A stretch of DNA of 64,000 bases from assembly GCA_000023405.1 (NCBI GenBank), contig CP001643.1, positions 496,001 through 560,000 of the forward strand. Direction: 5' to 3'. The notes under the pieces are model-generated. The model did not search any database. It was not told the DNA's origin and worked only from the letters and a program-made list of their open reading frames with translations. This document shows, piece after piece, positions 7,711 through 16,153 of this stretch. The translations under genes and the position numbers were made by a program. Numbering within the stretch: the first letter of the stretch is position 1; each line of letters begins with the position of its first letter. Source of the stretch: Brachybacterium faecium DSM 4810 (GTDB lineage Bacteria > Actinomycetota > Actinomycetes > Actinomycetales > Dermabacteraceae).

Positions 7711-8109
7711 TCAGGGGCGGTCGTGGCTGTGGTGGACCCCGGGCAGGTGGTCGGAGCCCAGGTCGTGCAGCAGATCGTGGACGAAGGCGTCGGCCAGCTC
7801 GTAGCGCACCTCGCGGCCCACCCGGCGGGCTCGCACCCAGCCGGCGTCGCGCAGCAGGGCGAGGGCGTGGGAGGTGGTGGACTCGTGCGCGTCGATCACC
7901 CGGGCCACGTCCGAGCTGCGCACACCCGGATGCGCGTGCAGGCAGAACAGGATCCGCAGCCGTCGCTCGTCGGAGAGCAGCGCCATCCGCTCGGCGAGCT
8001 CCGCGAAGCCGTCGACCTCGGCGAGCAGGCCGGTGAGCTCCGCGACGAGCTGATCATCGTCCGGATCGTCGTCCGCGGCGCGCACATGCGTCGGATGGGC
8101 GGGGCTCAT
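7711..8109 (-). CDS. ArsR-family (SmtB-like) regulator
   Basis: A 132-residue winged-helix regulator. The core spans about residues 35-110, with ALLSDERRLRILFCLHAHPG, the recognition helix in SDVARVIDAHESTTSHALALL and the wing RRVGREVRYEL. The C-terminus is histidine rich (DHLPGVHHSHDRP), a feature of several metal-sensing members such as nickel/cobalt sensors, so metal sensing is plausible but not shown. The start is ATG 8109 (MSPAHPTHVRA); the longer frame to 8211 has an improbable Cys/Gly-rich leader. It lies 73 bases upstream of the importer operon in the same direction and may control it. Confidence 0.88.
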   Translation of the reverse strand: MSPAHPTHVRAADDDPDDDQLVAELTGLLAEVDGFAELAERMALLSDERRLRILFCLHAHPGVRSSDVARVIDAHESTTSHALALLRDAGWVRARRVGREVRYELADAFVHDLLHDLGSDHLPGVHHSHDRP

Positions 8110-8192
8110 CCCGCCACCGTACCGGTCACCGCCCCAAGGCACCTCGGGGCACCGCCCGCCCTGCCAGAGCCAGCCGCAGCAGCAACCGTCGA

Positions 8193-8244
8193 GGCCAGCT
8201 GCCGAGACCATCCGTTAGGGCCAGCTGCCGAAACCATCCGTCAG
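8193..8244. repeat. 26-bp tandem repeat, two units
   Basis: Two units of GGCCAGCTGCCGARACCATC plus CGTYAG follow one another with two differences, and a shorter degenerate unit follows. It lies in the gene-free gap 8110-8483, just left of palindrome B. Confidence 0.85.
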
Positions 8245-8308
8245 AGCCGGCTGTCAGGGCGAGCTGTCAGGGCCAGCCGCCAGGACCGTGCCGCCCTCCC
8301 GGCGAGCA

Positions 8309-8375
8309 AACTTCTTGTCGGTGGCGTGACCTGAAGACGTATAGGGGGTTGAGGTCACGCAGGCGACAAGAAGTT
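8309..8375. repeat. 67-bp dispersed palindrome, copy B
   Basis: The left arm AACTTCTTGTCGGTGGCGTG plus ACCT pairs with the right arm, except at bases 13-15 of the arm (GTG against AGG). The loop is 19 bases and contains TATAG and a final GTTG. The arm triplets GTG and CCT are swapped relative to copy C. It lies between the arsR gene (leading away) and the end of the carotenoid operon. Confidence 0.92.
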
Positions 8376-8383
8376 CGTTCCGT

Positions 8384-8428
8384 GCTGGGCAGGAGCCGGC
8401 TGGGCAGGGGCCGGCTGGGCAGGAGCCA
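8384..8428. repeat. 15-bp tandem repeat, three units
   Basis: GCTGGGCAGGAGCCG, GCTGGGCAGGGGCCG and GCTGGGCAGGAGCCA follow one another, starting 8 bases after palindrome B. No gene is supported between here and the crtEb stop codon at 8484. Confidence 0.85.
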
Positions 8429-8483
8429 GCCGGACAGGGGGCGGCTGGGTGGGGCCTGCTGGGCAGGACCGGCCGGGGCGGGG

Positions 8484-9368
8484 TCACGACCGGAGGGTGA
8501 GCCAGATCAGCAGCTGGGTGAGCAGGAAGCCGGTGACCAGGTTCAGCCACAGGAAGCGGCGCCAGCCGCGGTGGGCCTGCTCGGCGCGGTCGTCGCAGAC
8601 GGCGCGGAACGGCCAGATGCTCACCAGGTAGGGCAGGGCGAGCAGCCCGGCCAGCGCCGCCGGCCAGCCCGCCAGGAGCATCACCAGCCCGGCCGCGGCG
8701 TACAGGGCCATCGACAGGCGCACCGTGCGCGCCGCCCCGATCACCGTCGCGATGGAGCCGATGCCGGCGGCGCGATCCGGCTGGACGTCCTGCACGGCGC
8801 CGAAGGCGTGCGAGGCCATGCCCCACAGGAAGAACGCCACGAGCGAGGCGACCGCGGTGAGCCCCACCGGGGCGCCGCTGAGCGCGAGGCCGAACACCGC
8901 CGGGCCCACGAAATGGGTGGAGGAGGTCAGCGAATCCAGCACCGGGCGCTCCTTGAGCCGCAGCCCCGGAGCGGAGTAGCCCACCACCGCGGCGAGCACC
9001 ACCAGCAGCACGATGCCGGAGACGGCATCGCCGATCACCAGCAGCGCGAGGGCGAAGGGGAGCGTGCTCAGCCCGGCTGACCACAGGGTGAGGCGGTGGA
9101 GGCGATGGTCCAGCACGATGCCCTCGACCCCGCCCTTGCGCGGGTTGCGCAGATCGGACTCGTGGTCGAACACATCGTTCACGCCGTACATCAGCAGGTT
9201 GTACGGGATCAGGAAGAACACCGTCCCCACCACCAGCGTCACGTCCACGCCGCCGCCGGCCAGCAGGTATGCGGCGGCGAAGGGGTAGGCGGTGTTGATC
9301 CAGCTCAGCGGGCGCGAGGTGCCCAGCAGCTGGCGCACCGCGGCCGGTGCCGTCGTCGCAGCGGTCAT
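8484..9368 (-). CDS. crtEb: UbiA-family prenyltransferase, lycopene elongase type
   Basis: A 294-residue integral membrane prenyltransferase with about eight to nine membrane helices. The first Asp motif is NDVFDHESDLRNPRKGG near residues 68-83 and the second is DVQPDRAAG. In C50-carotenoid producers, CrtEb adds two dimethylallyl units to lycopene to make flavuxanthin-type C50 products. Placement at the end of a crt operon behind crtYe/crtYf, as in corynebacteria and micrococci, supports this over a menaquinone or heme role. The start is ATG 9368 behind GGAGGAGG, overlapping the previous stop by 4 bp. Confidence 0.88.
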   Translation of the reverse strand: MTAATTAPAAVRQLLGTSRPLSWINTAYPFAAAYLLAGGGVDVTLVVGTVFFLIPYNLLMYGVNDVFDHESDLRNPRKGGVEGIVLDHRLHRLTLWSAGLSTLPFALALLVIGDAVSGIVLLVVLAAVVGYSAPGLRLKERPVLDSLTSSTHFVGPAVFGLALSGAPVGLTAVASLVAFFLWGMASHAFGAVQDVQPDRAAGIGSIATVIGAARTVRLSMALYAAAGLVMLLAGWPAALAGLLALPYLVSIWPFRAVCDDRAEQAHRGWRRFLWLNLVTGFLLTQLLIWLTLRS

Positions 9369-9673
9369 CCCTCCTCCTTCGGGGTCAGCAGCAGCCAGAG
9401 GGAGGGCAGCAGCACGCCGGCGGCGACCGGCCAGGCGAGATCCTCCACCGGGGCCAGACCGATCCGGATCCCCAGCAGATCCTCCTCCGCGAAGCGGAAC
9501 AGATCCACCGCGATCATCAGCGAGTCGACGCCGATCGTGAGAGCGACCAGCGCGAGCACGGTCACCGCGGTGCTCGCCCACCAGCGGCGGTCGGGCCGGC
9601 GCAGCATCGCGGCGAGCACGAGGGCCAGCAGCGGCGCCAGCAGGAACAGCCCGGCCAGGGCGGCGTAGCTCAT
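9365..9673 (-). CDS. crtYf: Carotenoid cyclase subunit, CrtYf-like
   Basis: A 102-residue membrane protein with three hydrophobic segments (about residues 5-25, 33-55 and 80-98). It carries the lycopene-cyclase-domain pattern RIGLAPVEDLAWP near residues 70-82. Heterodimeric cyclases of C50 pathways are made of two such small proteins, CrtYe and CrtYf. They cyclise the ends of the elongated carotenoid to give epsilon or gamma rings (decaprenoxanthin or sarcinaxanthin type). Ring type cannot be told from sequence by eye. Both junctions are 4-bp overlaps. Confidence 0.85.
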   Translation of the reverse strand: MSYAALAGLFLLAPLLALVLAAMLRRPDRRWWASTAVTVLALVALTIGVDSLMIAVDLFRFAEEDLLGIRIGLAPVEDLAWPVAAGVLLPSLWLLLTPKEEG

Positions 9674-10062
9674 GGCACCTCCCGGGGCGGGGCCGAGGCG
9701 GGACCGGCGCGTCGCCCGCCGGGGCGCGGCCCCACCCGGCCCGCCCCCAGGCGGCCCAGGCCGAGGTGCACCAGGCCCCACAGCACGAGCGCGTGGTAGC
9801 TGAGGAAGGCGATGAACACCAGCTCCTCGAGCGGCAGCTCGGGCCCGAGCAGGATGCCCGTCATCAGAGGGCTCTGCCCCATCCGGTAGTGGCCCGCGGC
9901 GATCGCCGCGAGGTCCCACAGCAGGAAGAGGCCGATCCCGGCCGCGAGCACCACCGCGCCGCGGCGGGGCGCCCGCCACAGCACCAGGCGGAAGCGCCTG
10001 TCCAGCACGGCCATGCACACCAGCGGCACCAGCAGGCACAGCAGGTACACCAGGCCCGTCAT
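9670..10062 (-). CDS. crtYe: Carotenoid cyclase subunit, CrtYe-like
   Basis: A 130-residue membrane protein, the partner of the downstream cyclase subunit. It has three hydrophobic stretches, near 3-20, 37-57 and 80-102, with the family motif ELPLEELVFIAFLSYHALVL. This parallels the PxE(E/D) motif of bacterial and fungal heterodimeric lycopene cyclases. A Gly/Arg/Pro-rich tail of about 25 residues follows. It must act with CrtYf in the membrane. It overlaps crtI and crtYf by 4 bp each. Confidence 0.85.
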   Translation of the reverse strand: MTGLVYLLCLLVPLVCMAVLDRRFRLVLWRAPRRGAVVLAAGIGLFLLWDLAAIAAGHYRMGQSPLMTGILLGPELPLEELVFIAFLSYHALVLWGLVHLGLGRLGAGRVGPRPGGRRAGPASAPPREVP

Positions 10063-11705
10063 GCGGGGACCGCCGGGGAGGGCTCGGGCAGCGGCGCGGA
10101 GGAGCGGTCCCCGCGCATCCGTTTGGCGACCAGCTCGGCGCTGATCAGGCACATCGGCAGGCCGATGCCGGGCAGGGTGCTCGAGCCGGCGTAGAGGAGT
10201 CCGTCCACGCGGCGCGAGGCGTTGCCGGCGCGGAAGAAGGCGCTCTGGCGCAGGGTGTGGGCGGGGCCGAGCATGCTGCCCTGCCAGGCTCCGAGGTCGG
10301 TCGCGAACTCGCCCGGACCGATCGTGCGGCGCACCACGATGCGTTCGGCGAGGTCGGGGATGCCGGCCTCCGCGGCGATGCGGGCGATCGCCTCGTCGGC
10401 AATGCGCTCCACCGCCGCTGCGCCGGCGCCGTCCTCGCCGCCGCGCCCGAGGCCGGGGTCCGCGGGGACGGGGACCAGCACGAACAGGTTCTCGTGGTCG
10501 GCGGGCGCGACGGAGGGGTCGGTCGCCGAGGGCCTGCACACGTAGCTCGAGGCGGGGGAGGGCACGCGCCCCTCGCGCAGCGCCCCGAAGTTCTCCGCCC
10601 AGTCCCGGGTGAAGAACAGGGTGTGGTGGGCCAGCTGCGGCAGCCGGCCGCGCACGCCCAGCAGCACGAGCACTGCGCCGGGGCCCGGGGTGCGGCGCCG
10701 CCACCAGGAGGCCGGGTAGGTCTGCAGCTCCTGCGGCAGCAGCGTGGTCTCGACGTGGTGGAGATCGGCGGTGGCCACGACGGTCCGGGCCGGGAGGGTG
10801 CGGAGCGTCCCGTCGGCCGCCTGCACCTCGACCCCGCGCACCGCCGCACCGCGCCGAGGGCCGCGACCGTTCGGGCGGCGGCTCTCACCGGGGGCGGTGA
10901 GCAGGGCGGTGGCGCGCGTGCCCGTGTGCAGGCGCACCCCCTCGTGCTCGGCGAGGCGCACGATCGCCTCGATGAGGCGGGTGAAACCGCCCTGCGGGTA
11001 GCGCACCCCGCCTGTCAGGTCGAGCGCGCTCATCAGGTGATACATGCTCGGGGTGCGGTCCGGGGAGGAGCCCAGGAACACCGCCGGGTAGCCGAGCAGC
11101 TGGCGCAGCCGCGGGTCCCGGAAGCGGCGGGCCACGAAGCGGTCGAGCGGCTCCGCGAGCAGGGCCAGCAGCCGCGGCGCCTGCGTCAGCACCGTAGGGG
11201 AGAGGAACGCCCGCGGCGTGGTGTACGAGGTGTAGAGGAAGCGTTCGAGCGCGACGTCGTAGGTGCGGGCGGCGGAGTCGAGATAGCGGGCCAGACGCAG
11301 CCCGGCCCCGCGCTCGACCTGCTCGAACAGGTCGGCGTTGCGGGCCGCGGAGGCGCTCACGTCCCACGCCTCCTCGCAGCCCTCGAACCGCACCCGGTAC
11401 CCGGGATCCAGCGGGCGCAGGTCGAGCTGTTCGTCGGCGGAGGTGCCCAGCAGGCGGAAGAAGTGGTCGAAGACCTCCGGCATCAGGTACCAGGAGGGGC
11501 CGGTGTCGAAGCGGAAGCCGTCGCGCTCCCAGGTGCCGGCACGGCCGCCGAGCTCCTCCCGCGCCTCGACCAGGTCCACCTCGTGGCCGTCGCGGGCGAG
11601 CAGCGCGGCGGTGGCGAGGCCGGAGATCCCGCCGCCGATCACCACCACCGGGTCGCTCCCCGCGGGCACATCCCGGCTTCGGCGCGGGCCGCGTGCCGGG
11701 CTCAT
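10059..11705 (-). CDS. crtI: Phytoene desaturase
   Basis: A 548-residue FAD enzyme that converts phytoene to lycopene. The dinucleotide-binding motif VVVIGGGISGLATAALLA lies near residues 20-37, followed by the arginine-containing GGRAGTWERDGFRFDTGPSW region. The C-terminal FAD motif is LLYAGSSTLPGIGLPMCLIS, the bacterial CrtI signature. The length is typical. A Ser/Arg/Pro/Gly-rich insertion lies near residue 285 (ESRRPNGRGPRRG). The start is ATG 11705, overlapping the crtB stop by 4 bp. Confidence 0.95.
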   Translation of the reverse strand: MSPARGPRRSRDVPAGSDPVVVIGGGISGLATAALLARDGHEVDLVEAREELGGRAGTWERDGFRFDTGPSWYLMPEVFDHFFRLLGTSADEQLDLRPLDPGYRVRFEGCEEAWDVSASAARNADLFEQVERGAGLRLARYLDSAARTYDVALERFLYTSYTTPRAFLSPTVLTQAPRLLALLAEPLDRFVARRFRDPRLRQLLGYPAVFLGSSPDRTPSMYHLMSALDLTGGVRYPQGGFTRLIEAIVRLAEHEGVRLHTGTRATALLTAPGESRRPNGRGPRRGAAVRGVEVQAADGTLRTLPARTVVATADLHHVETTLLPQELQTYPASWWRRRTPGPGAVLVLLGVRGRLPQLAHHTLFFTRDWAENFGALREGRVPSPASSYVCRPSATDPSVAPADHENLFVLVPVPADPGLGRGGEDGAGAAAVERIADEAIARIAAEAGIPDLAERIVVRRTIGPGEFATDLGAWQGSMLGPAHTLRQSAFFRAGNASRRVDGLLYAGSSTLPGIGLPMCLISAELVAKRMRGDRSSAPLPEPSPAVPA

Positions 11706-12598
11706 CGCCGGCCTGCCAGCACGGCGCGGGCGAGCACGAACGCCTTCTCGGGGTCGCTGACCCGCACCCGGGCGCGGCGGATCTGCGCGGCGGGCGTGGC
11801 GCGCAGCCGCCGCGAGAGCGCCGCGTAGAGGCCGTGGGCGGCGCCGACGGCACGGCGGCTCGAGGCCGGCAGCTGCGGCAGGGCGCTCGCGGCGTGGGCG
11901 AGGTCGGCGTCGATGTCGTCGAGCAGCCGGTCGCGATGCGCATCGTCGAAGGCATCGGGATCCAAGCCCGGGAAGTAGGTGCGGCCCAGCTCGTCGTGGT
12001 CCTCGGCGAGGTCGCGCAGGAAGTTCACCTTCTGGAAGGCGGCGCCGAGGGCGCGCGCGGCGGGGGCGAGGCGATCGTGCTCCGCATCGGAGCCGTCCAC
12101 GAACACCCGCAGGCACATCAGCCCCACCACCTCCGCGGAGCCGTGCACGTACTGGGCGAGGCTCACCGGATCGTGGGCGCAGACGGTGAGATCCGCCCGC
12201 ATCGAGGCGAAGAACGGGTCGATGAGCTCGGCGCCGATCCCGTACCTCCGGGCGGTGACGGCGAAGGCCTGCACCACGAGGTTCGTCGAGCGCGCCCCCG
12301 CGACCGCCCGCGCCGTCTCCGCGGCGAGCTCCTCGAGCAGACGGGACCGCTCCTCGGCCGGGAAGGCGGGATCGGGACCGTCGACCGTCTCGTCGGCGAT
12401 CCGCACCAGCGCGTAGATGCTCCGCACATGGGTGCGCACGGGCTCCTCGAGCAGGCGCGAGGCCCATCCGAACGAGGTCGAGTAGCCGGCGATCACGCAG
12501 TCCGCGCTGCGCTGCGCGACCCGGTCGTACCGGCTGCCGGCGGCGCGGCCGGCAGCACGGTGTCCGATCGCGCCGCGGAGCGCGCCCAGGGCGGTCAC
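11702..12598 (-). CDS. crtB: Phytoene synthase
   Basis: A 298-residue squalene/phytoene synthase family enzyme that joins two GGPP molecules to phytoene. Asp-rich motif I DETVDGPD lies at residues 69-76 and motif II NFLRDLAEDHDELGRTYFP near 195. The signature YVHGSAEVVGLMCLRVF is also present. The start is GTG at 12598 within GTGA, overlapping the tspO stop by 4 bp; no nearby ATG has a ribosome site. The product feeds CrtI directly downstream. Confidence 0.93.
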   Translation of the reverse strand: MTALGALRGAIGHRAAGRAAGSRYDRVAQRSADCVIAGYSTSFGWASRLLEEPVRTHVRSIYALVRIADETVDGPDPAFPAEERSRLLEELAAETARAVAGARSTNLVVQAFAVTARRYGIGAELIDPFFASMRADLTVCAHDPVSLAQYVHGSAEVVGLMCLRVFVDGSDAEHDRLAPAARALGAAFQKVNFLRDLAEDHDELGRTYFPGLDPDAFDDAHRDRLLDDIDADLAHAASALPQLPASSRRAVGAAHGLYAALSRRLRATPAAQIRRARVRVSDPEKAFVLARAVLAGRR

Positions 12599-13500
12599 CG
12601 CTGCCCGCCTGGTCGGCGATCCCGCCCGACGGGCCTCGCGGCCGACGCGTTCTGGGCCGACGGGTTCTGCGCCGATGAGCGCAGGGCCGACGGGTTCTGG
12701 GTCGACGCGTGCAGGGCCGACGGGGTCCGCGCCGACGGGCGCCGCAGCGCGAGCAGCGCGGCGACCACGATCACGGCCGCGGCCGCGGCCGCGGCCGCGC
12801 CGATCGCGACGGCGGGGGAGTGCGGCGCATCGCTCGCCCGGCCGACGGCGATCCAGACCAGGCCCCACACCATCGCCAGCGGCGCCGCGACGGGGCGGTG
12901 CCCCGCCCGGGTCAGGGCGATGCCGATCACGGCCACGACCGCCAGCACCGCGAGGGCGAGCGCGGCCGGCGCCCCGAAGCCCTCGAACCCGGCACCCTTG
13001 AGCACGGCGGCGATGTTTGCGCAGGTCGCGACGCTCACCCAGCCCAGGTACAGCCCGAAGGTGCCGTCCACCACGAGCCGCTCGAGCAGCCCGCCGGCGG
13101 GGCGGGTGGTGGTGCGGTGGAAGAGCAGCCCGAGGACAGCGAGCAGCGCCGCGATCACCAGCACGCTGAGCCACAGCAGCCCGGCCTGGATGGTGAGCAG
13201 CCAGGCCGCGTTCAGCAGCAGCGAGGCGATCGCCGGCACCGCGATGCCGCGGGCGTCGGCCGGATCCCACCACTGCCACAGGCAGTACGCGCCGAGCCCC
13301 ACGTAGATGACGCTCCAGAGCATGAACGCGGGGGTCGCCGGCGCGAGGTGGGTGGCGTCGGCGGCGAGCAGACCGCCGGCGGCCTCCTGCATCGGGGTGC
13401 CGCCGAAGGCGCCGACGCCGACGGCGGTGCCCAGCATCGCCACGGCGAAGCTGACGGTCACGGCGAGGCGACGCAGGATCGGACGGGGACGGGTGTTCAT
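12595..13500 (-). CDS. TspO/MBR-related membrane protein
   Basis: A 301-residue membrane protein with about eight to nine hydrophobic segments, longer than the 5-helix TspO proteins of about 160 residues. The region around FMLWSVIYVGLGAYCLWQWW, and LNAAWLLTIQAGLLW near residue 100, resembles the TspO/MBR (tryptophan-rich sensory) pattern. Bacterial TspO proteins bind porphyrins and are linked to light and oxidative stress control of pigment genes. The C-terminal 45 residues are repetitive (Ser/Ala/Asn/Pro units such as SAQNPSAQNASA) and are encoded by a degenerate tandem repeat at about 12640-12730. Membership in the crt operon is secure; function in it is unknown. Confidence 0.75.
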   Translation of the reverse strand: MNTRPRPILRRLAVTVSFAVAMLGTAVGVGAFGGTPMQEAAGGLLAADATHLAPATPAFMLWSVIYVGLGAYCLWQWWDPADARGIAVPAIASLLLNAAWLLTIQAGLLWLSVLVIAALLAVLGLLFHRTTTRPAGGLLERLVVDGTFGLYLGWVSVATCANIAAVLKGAGFEGFGAPAALALAVLAVVAVIGIALTRAGHRPVAAPLAMVWGLVWIAVGRASDAPHSPAVAIGAAAAAAAAVIVVAALLALRRPSARTPSALHASTQNPSALRSSAQNPSAQNASAARPVGRDRRPGGQR

Positions 13501-15008
13501 GCGCTCTCCTCGTGACGGGGCGGATCGGCGGATTCGGCGGCGCGGGCGATGTTGCGCTGCATCCCGCCGAAGACGATCCCGTGGAACGGCAGCACCGCCC
13601 ACCAGTACAGGTCGCCCAGCAGCCCGCGGGGGTGGTAGATCGCGCGCTGGTGGAGCACGGCTCCGTCGTCGTCGGCCGCGTCGACTCCGAGCTCGAGCCA
13701 GGCCTGCCCGGGCACGCGCATCTCGGCGCGCAGCCGCAGGGTGCGCCCGCGCTCGAGACGCTCCACCCGCCACCAGTCCAGCGCCTCGCCGGCACCGAGG
13801 CGGTGCGGGTGGCGGCGGCCGCGGCGCAGGCCCGGCCCGCCGAGCGCCCGGTCCATCAGGCCGCGCGTGACCCATCCCAGGCGCCACGAGTACCAGCCGT
13901 GCTCACCGCCGATCCCCTCGATCACCGCCCACAGGGTCTCGGGGGAGGCGTCCACGTGCCGGCTGCGCTCGTCCATCCGCACGATCCCGCCGGACCACTC
14001 CGGGTCCTCGGGCAGCGGGGCGGAGGGCGCACCGGCGGGGGTCGCCGAGTGCCAGGCGGTGGCGACCTCCAGGTCGCGCACACGCTGCAGGGCGAGCTCG
14101 ATCGCCCGGTCCACGCCGGTCAGGCCGCCCTCGGGAGCGGGCATCAGGGCGTCCAGGTCCGATTCGGCGGCGACCGCCTCGTGCACGAGCGATTCCACCA
14201 GCGGGCGCGCGATCGAGGTGGGCACCGGGGTGACCAGCCCGATCCAGTGGCTGGCCAGGCGCGGGGTGAGCACGGGGACGGCCTGGATGCGGCGCGGCGG
14301 CAGGCCGGCTGCCCGGGCATAGGCCTGCAGCAGCTCCGCGAAGGTGAGCACGTCCGGGCCGCCGATGTCGAAGGTGCGGTTCGGGGCGCCCTCGAGCCGG
14401 GCGGCGGCGACGAGGCGGTGCAGCACGTCCCGCACGGCGATCGGCTGCAGGCGATTGCGCACCCAGCGGGGAGCGACCATGACCGGGAGGCGTTCGGCGA
14501 GGTGGCGCATGATCTCGAAGGAGGCGCTGCCCGAGCCGAGGATCACCGCGGCCCGCAGCACCACCGCCGGGACCGGCCCGGCCAGCAGGATGTCGCCCAC
14601 CTCCTTGCGGGAGGCCATGTGGGCGGAGAGCTCCACCCCGGCGGGATGGATCCCGCCGAGGTACACGATGCGCCGGATCCCGGCCCGCGCGGCGGCTCCC
14701 GCGAAGGCGTGCGCCCCGTCGCGGTCCCGCTGCGCGAAACGGTCCCCGCCGCCCATCGCGTGGATCAGGTAGTAGGCGACGTCGATCCCGTCCAGGGCGG
14801 CGTCGAGGCTCGCGGGATCGGCCACATCGGCCTCCACCACCTCCACCTGGTCGCGCCAGGGGCGGTCGGCGAGCCGGTCGGCGTGACGCGCCATGGCCCG
14901 CACCCGCAGCCCGGCCTCGAGCAGCGCGGGCACGAGACGCCCGCCGATGTAGCCGCTGGCCCCGGTGACCAGCACGAGCGGCGCGTCTGCGGAGCGGGCT
15001 GGGCTCAT
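13497..15008 (-). CDS. SDR/NAD(P)-binding protein with DUF2867 domain
   Basis: A 503-residue two-domain protein. Residues 10-300 form an atypical short-chain dehydrogenase with nucleotide motif VTGASGYIGGRLVPALLEAG and the segment YYLIHAMGGGDRFAQRDRDG. Residues 330-490 match the DUF2867 domain (HVDASPETLWAVIEGIGG, GWYSWRLGWVTRGLMDRALG, LGAGEALDWWRVE). The enzyme type recurs in actinobacteria without a fixed assignment. In this crt operon it may modify or channel a carotenoid, or act in repair of the photo-oxidised pool; both are guesses. It overlaps both neighbours by 4 bp. Confidence 0.85.
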   Translation of the reverse strand: MSPARSADAPLVLVTGASGYIGGRLVPALLEAGLRVRAMARHADRLADRPWRDQVEVVEADVADPASLDAALDGIDVAYYLIHAMGGGDRFAQRDRDGAHAFAGAAARAGIRRIVYLGGIHPAGVELSAHMASRKEVGDILLAGPVPAVVLRAAVILGSGSASFEIMRHLAERLPVMVAPRWVRNRLQPIAVRDVLHRLVAAARLEGAPNRTFDIGGPDVLTFAELLQAYARAAGLPPRRIQAVPVLTPRLASHWIGLVTPVPTSIARPLVESLVHEAVAAESDLDALMPAPEGGLTGVDRAIELALQRVRDLEVATAWHSATPAGAPSAPLPEDPEWSGGIVRMDERSRHVDASPETLWAVIEGIGGEHGWYSWRLGWVTRGLMDRALGGPGLRRGRRHPHRLGAGEALDWWRVERLERGRTLRLRAEMRVPGQAWLELGVDAADDDGAVLHQRAIYHPRGLLGDLYWWAVLPFHGIVFGGMQRNIARAAESADPPRHEESA

Positions 15009-16153
15009 GCCGGAAGTCCTTCGCGGGCGGCCGACGGGTGGGAGGGGCGCTCCGCCTCCTCGAGCGGCTGTGCCGTCTCCTCGAGGGGCAGCAGGGACTG
15101 TGCGGCGGTGCGGCGGATCTCCAGCGCGGCGCGCCCCAGCGCGTCGACCAGAGGCGCAGGCAGCGCATGGCGCTCGGCGGCCTCGACGGCGCTGTCCAGG
15201 TGCCAGTGCGCGAGGTCCTCGACCCAGGTGCGGGACCCGGCGGCGGTGAGCAGCCGGCGCGCTTCCCGGGCCTGCTCGGCATCGAGCGCGTCGCGGCCGA
15301 CGAGCGGGCGCAGCCGGGGCCAGGACGCGGTGGTCGAGGCGTGGGCGATGAGCGCGGTGCGCTTGCCCTCCCGCAGGTCGCCGAGGGCGCTCTTGCCGGT
15401 GCGCTGCTCGTCCCCGAAGACGCCGAGCAGGTCGTCGATCAGCTGGAACCCGATGCCGAGCAGCGCGCCGACCTCGTCCAGGGCGGTCAGCTGCGCGGGG
15501 CGTGCGCCGGCCAGCAGGGCCCCGGCGTGCAGCGGAAGCTGGAAGGAGTACGCGGCCGTCTTCAGCTCGGCGACCGCGAGCGCGTCCCGCAGCGCTGCGG
15601 GCTGCTCCGCGGGGGTCAGCTGGAGGCGCACATCGGCCAGCTCTCCGGCGGCCGAGGTGTGCAGGGTGCTCTCGAACAGGTCCAGCAGACGGTCGACGAC
15701 GGGGCCGGGGGCGTCGCAGCGGGCGACGGCGCGCAGCGCGGCGACCAGGCCCAGATCGCCGGCGAGGATCCCGGCCGCGACGCCCAGGCGGCGCGATCCC
15801 GCGGGCGAGGCGCCCTGCTCCCGGGCCTCGGCGGCGACGCTGCCGGGAAGGTTCGGTGCGCCGCGGCGCGTCTCGTCCCCGTCGATGACGTCGTCCTGGA
15901 TCACGAAGGAGGTGTGCAGCAGCTCGAGGGCGGCTCCCACCTGGACCGCCGCCTCGTGCCGCCCGCCGCCGAAGGCCTCGTGCGCGGCCAGCAGCAGCAC
16001 GGGCCGGGCCCGCTTCCCGCCCTCGGTCGCGCGGGCGAAGGCCTGCCACAGGTCGCCATGGGCGAGGGCGGGCAGAGCACCCGGCAGGGTGCTGCCCCGG
16101 CCCAGCAGGCGCTGGATCTCGCGGTCGACGGCGGTGCGCTGCGGGCGGCTCAT
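15005..16153 (-). CDS. crtE: Geranylgeranyl diphosphate synthase
   Basis: A 382-residue trans-polyprenyl synthase. The first Asp-rich motif is DDVID at residues 87-91 (in FVIQDDVIDGDETRRGAPN) and the second is FQLIDDLLGVFGDE. GGKRARPVLLL supplies the KxxR diphosphate site. It would condense DMAPP and IPP to GGPP for CrtB. The C-terminus has a Glu/Pro-rich extension. The stop overlaps the SDR gene start by 4 bp and the start (ATG 16153) overlaps the idi stop by 4 bp. Confidence 0.93.
   Translation of the reverse strand: MSRPQRTAVDREIQRLLGRGSTLPGALPALAHGDLWQAFARATEGGKRARPVLLLAAHEAFGGGRHEAAVQVGAALELLHTSFVIQDDVIDGDETRRGAPNLPGSVAAEAREQGASPAGSRRLGVAAGILAGDLGLVAALRAVARCDAPGPVVDRLLDLFESTLHTSAAGELADVRLQLTPAEQPAALRDALAVAELKTAAYSFQLPLHAGALLAGARPAQLTALDEVGALLGIGFQLIDDLLGVFGDEQRTGKSALGDLREGKRTALIAHASTTASWPRLRPLVGRDALDAEQAREARRLLTAAGSRTWVEDLAHWHLDSAVEAAERHALPAPLVDALGRAALEIRRTAAQSLLPLEETAQPLEEAERPSHPSAAREGLPA

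Noticed and set aside
8484-9368. Menaquinone (MenA) or heme O synthase role for the UbiA gene
   Set aside because: Its place as last gene of a crt operon behind two small cyclase subunits fits lycopene elongase much better.
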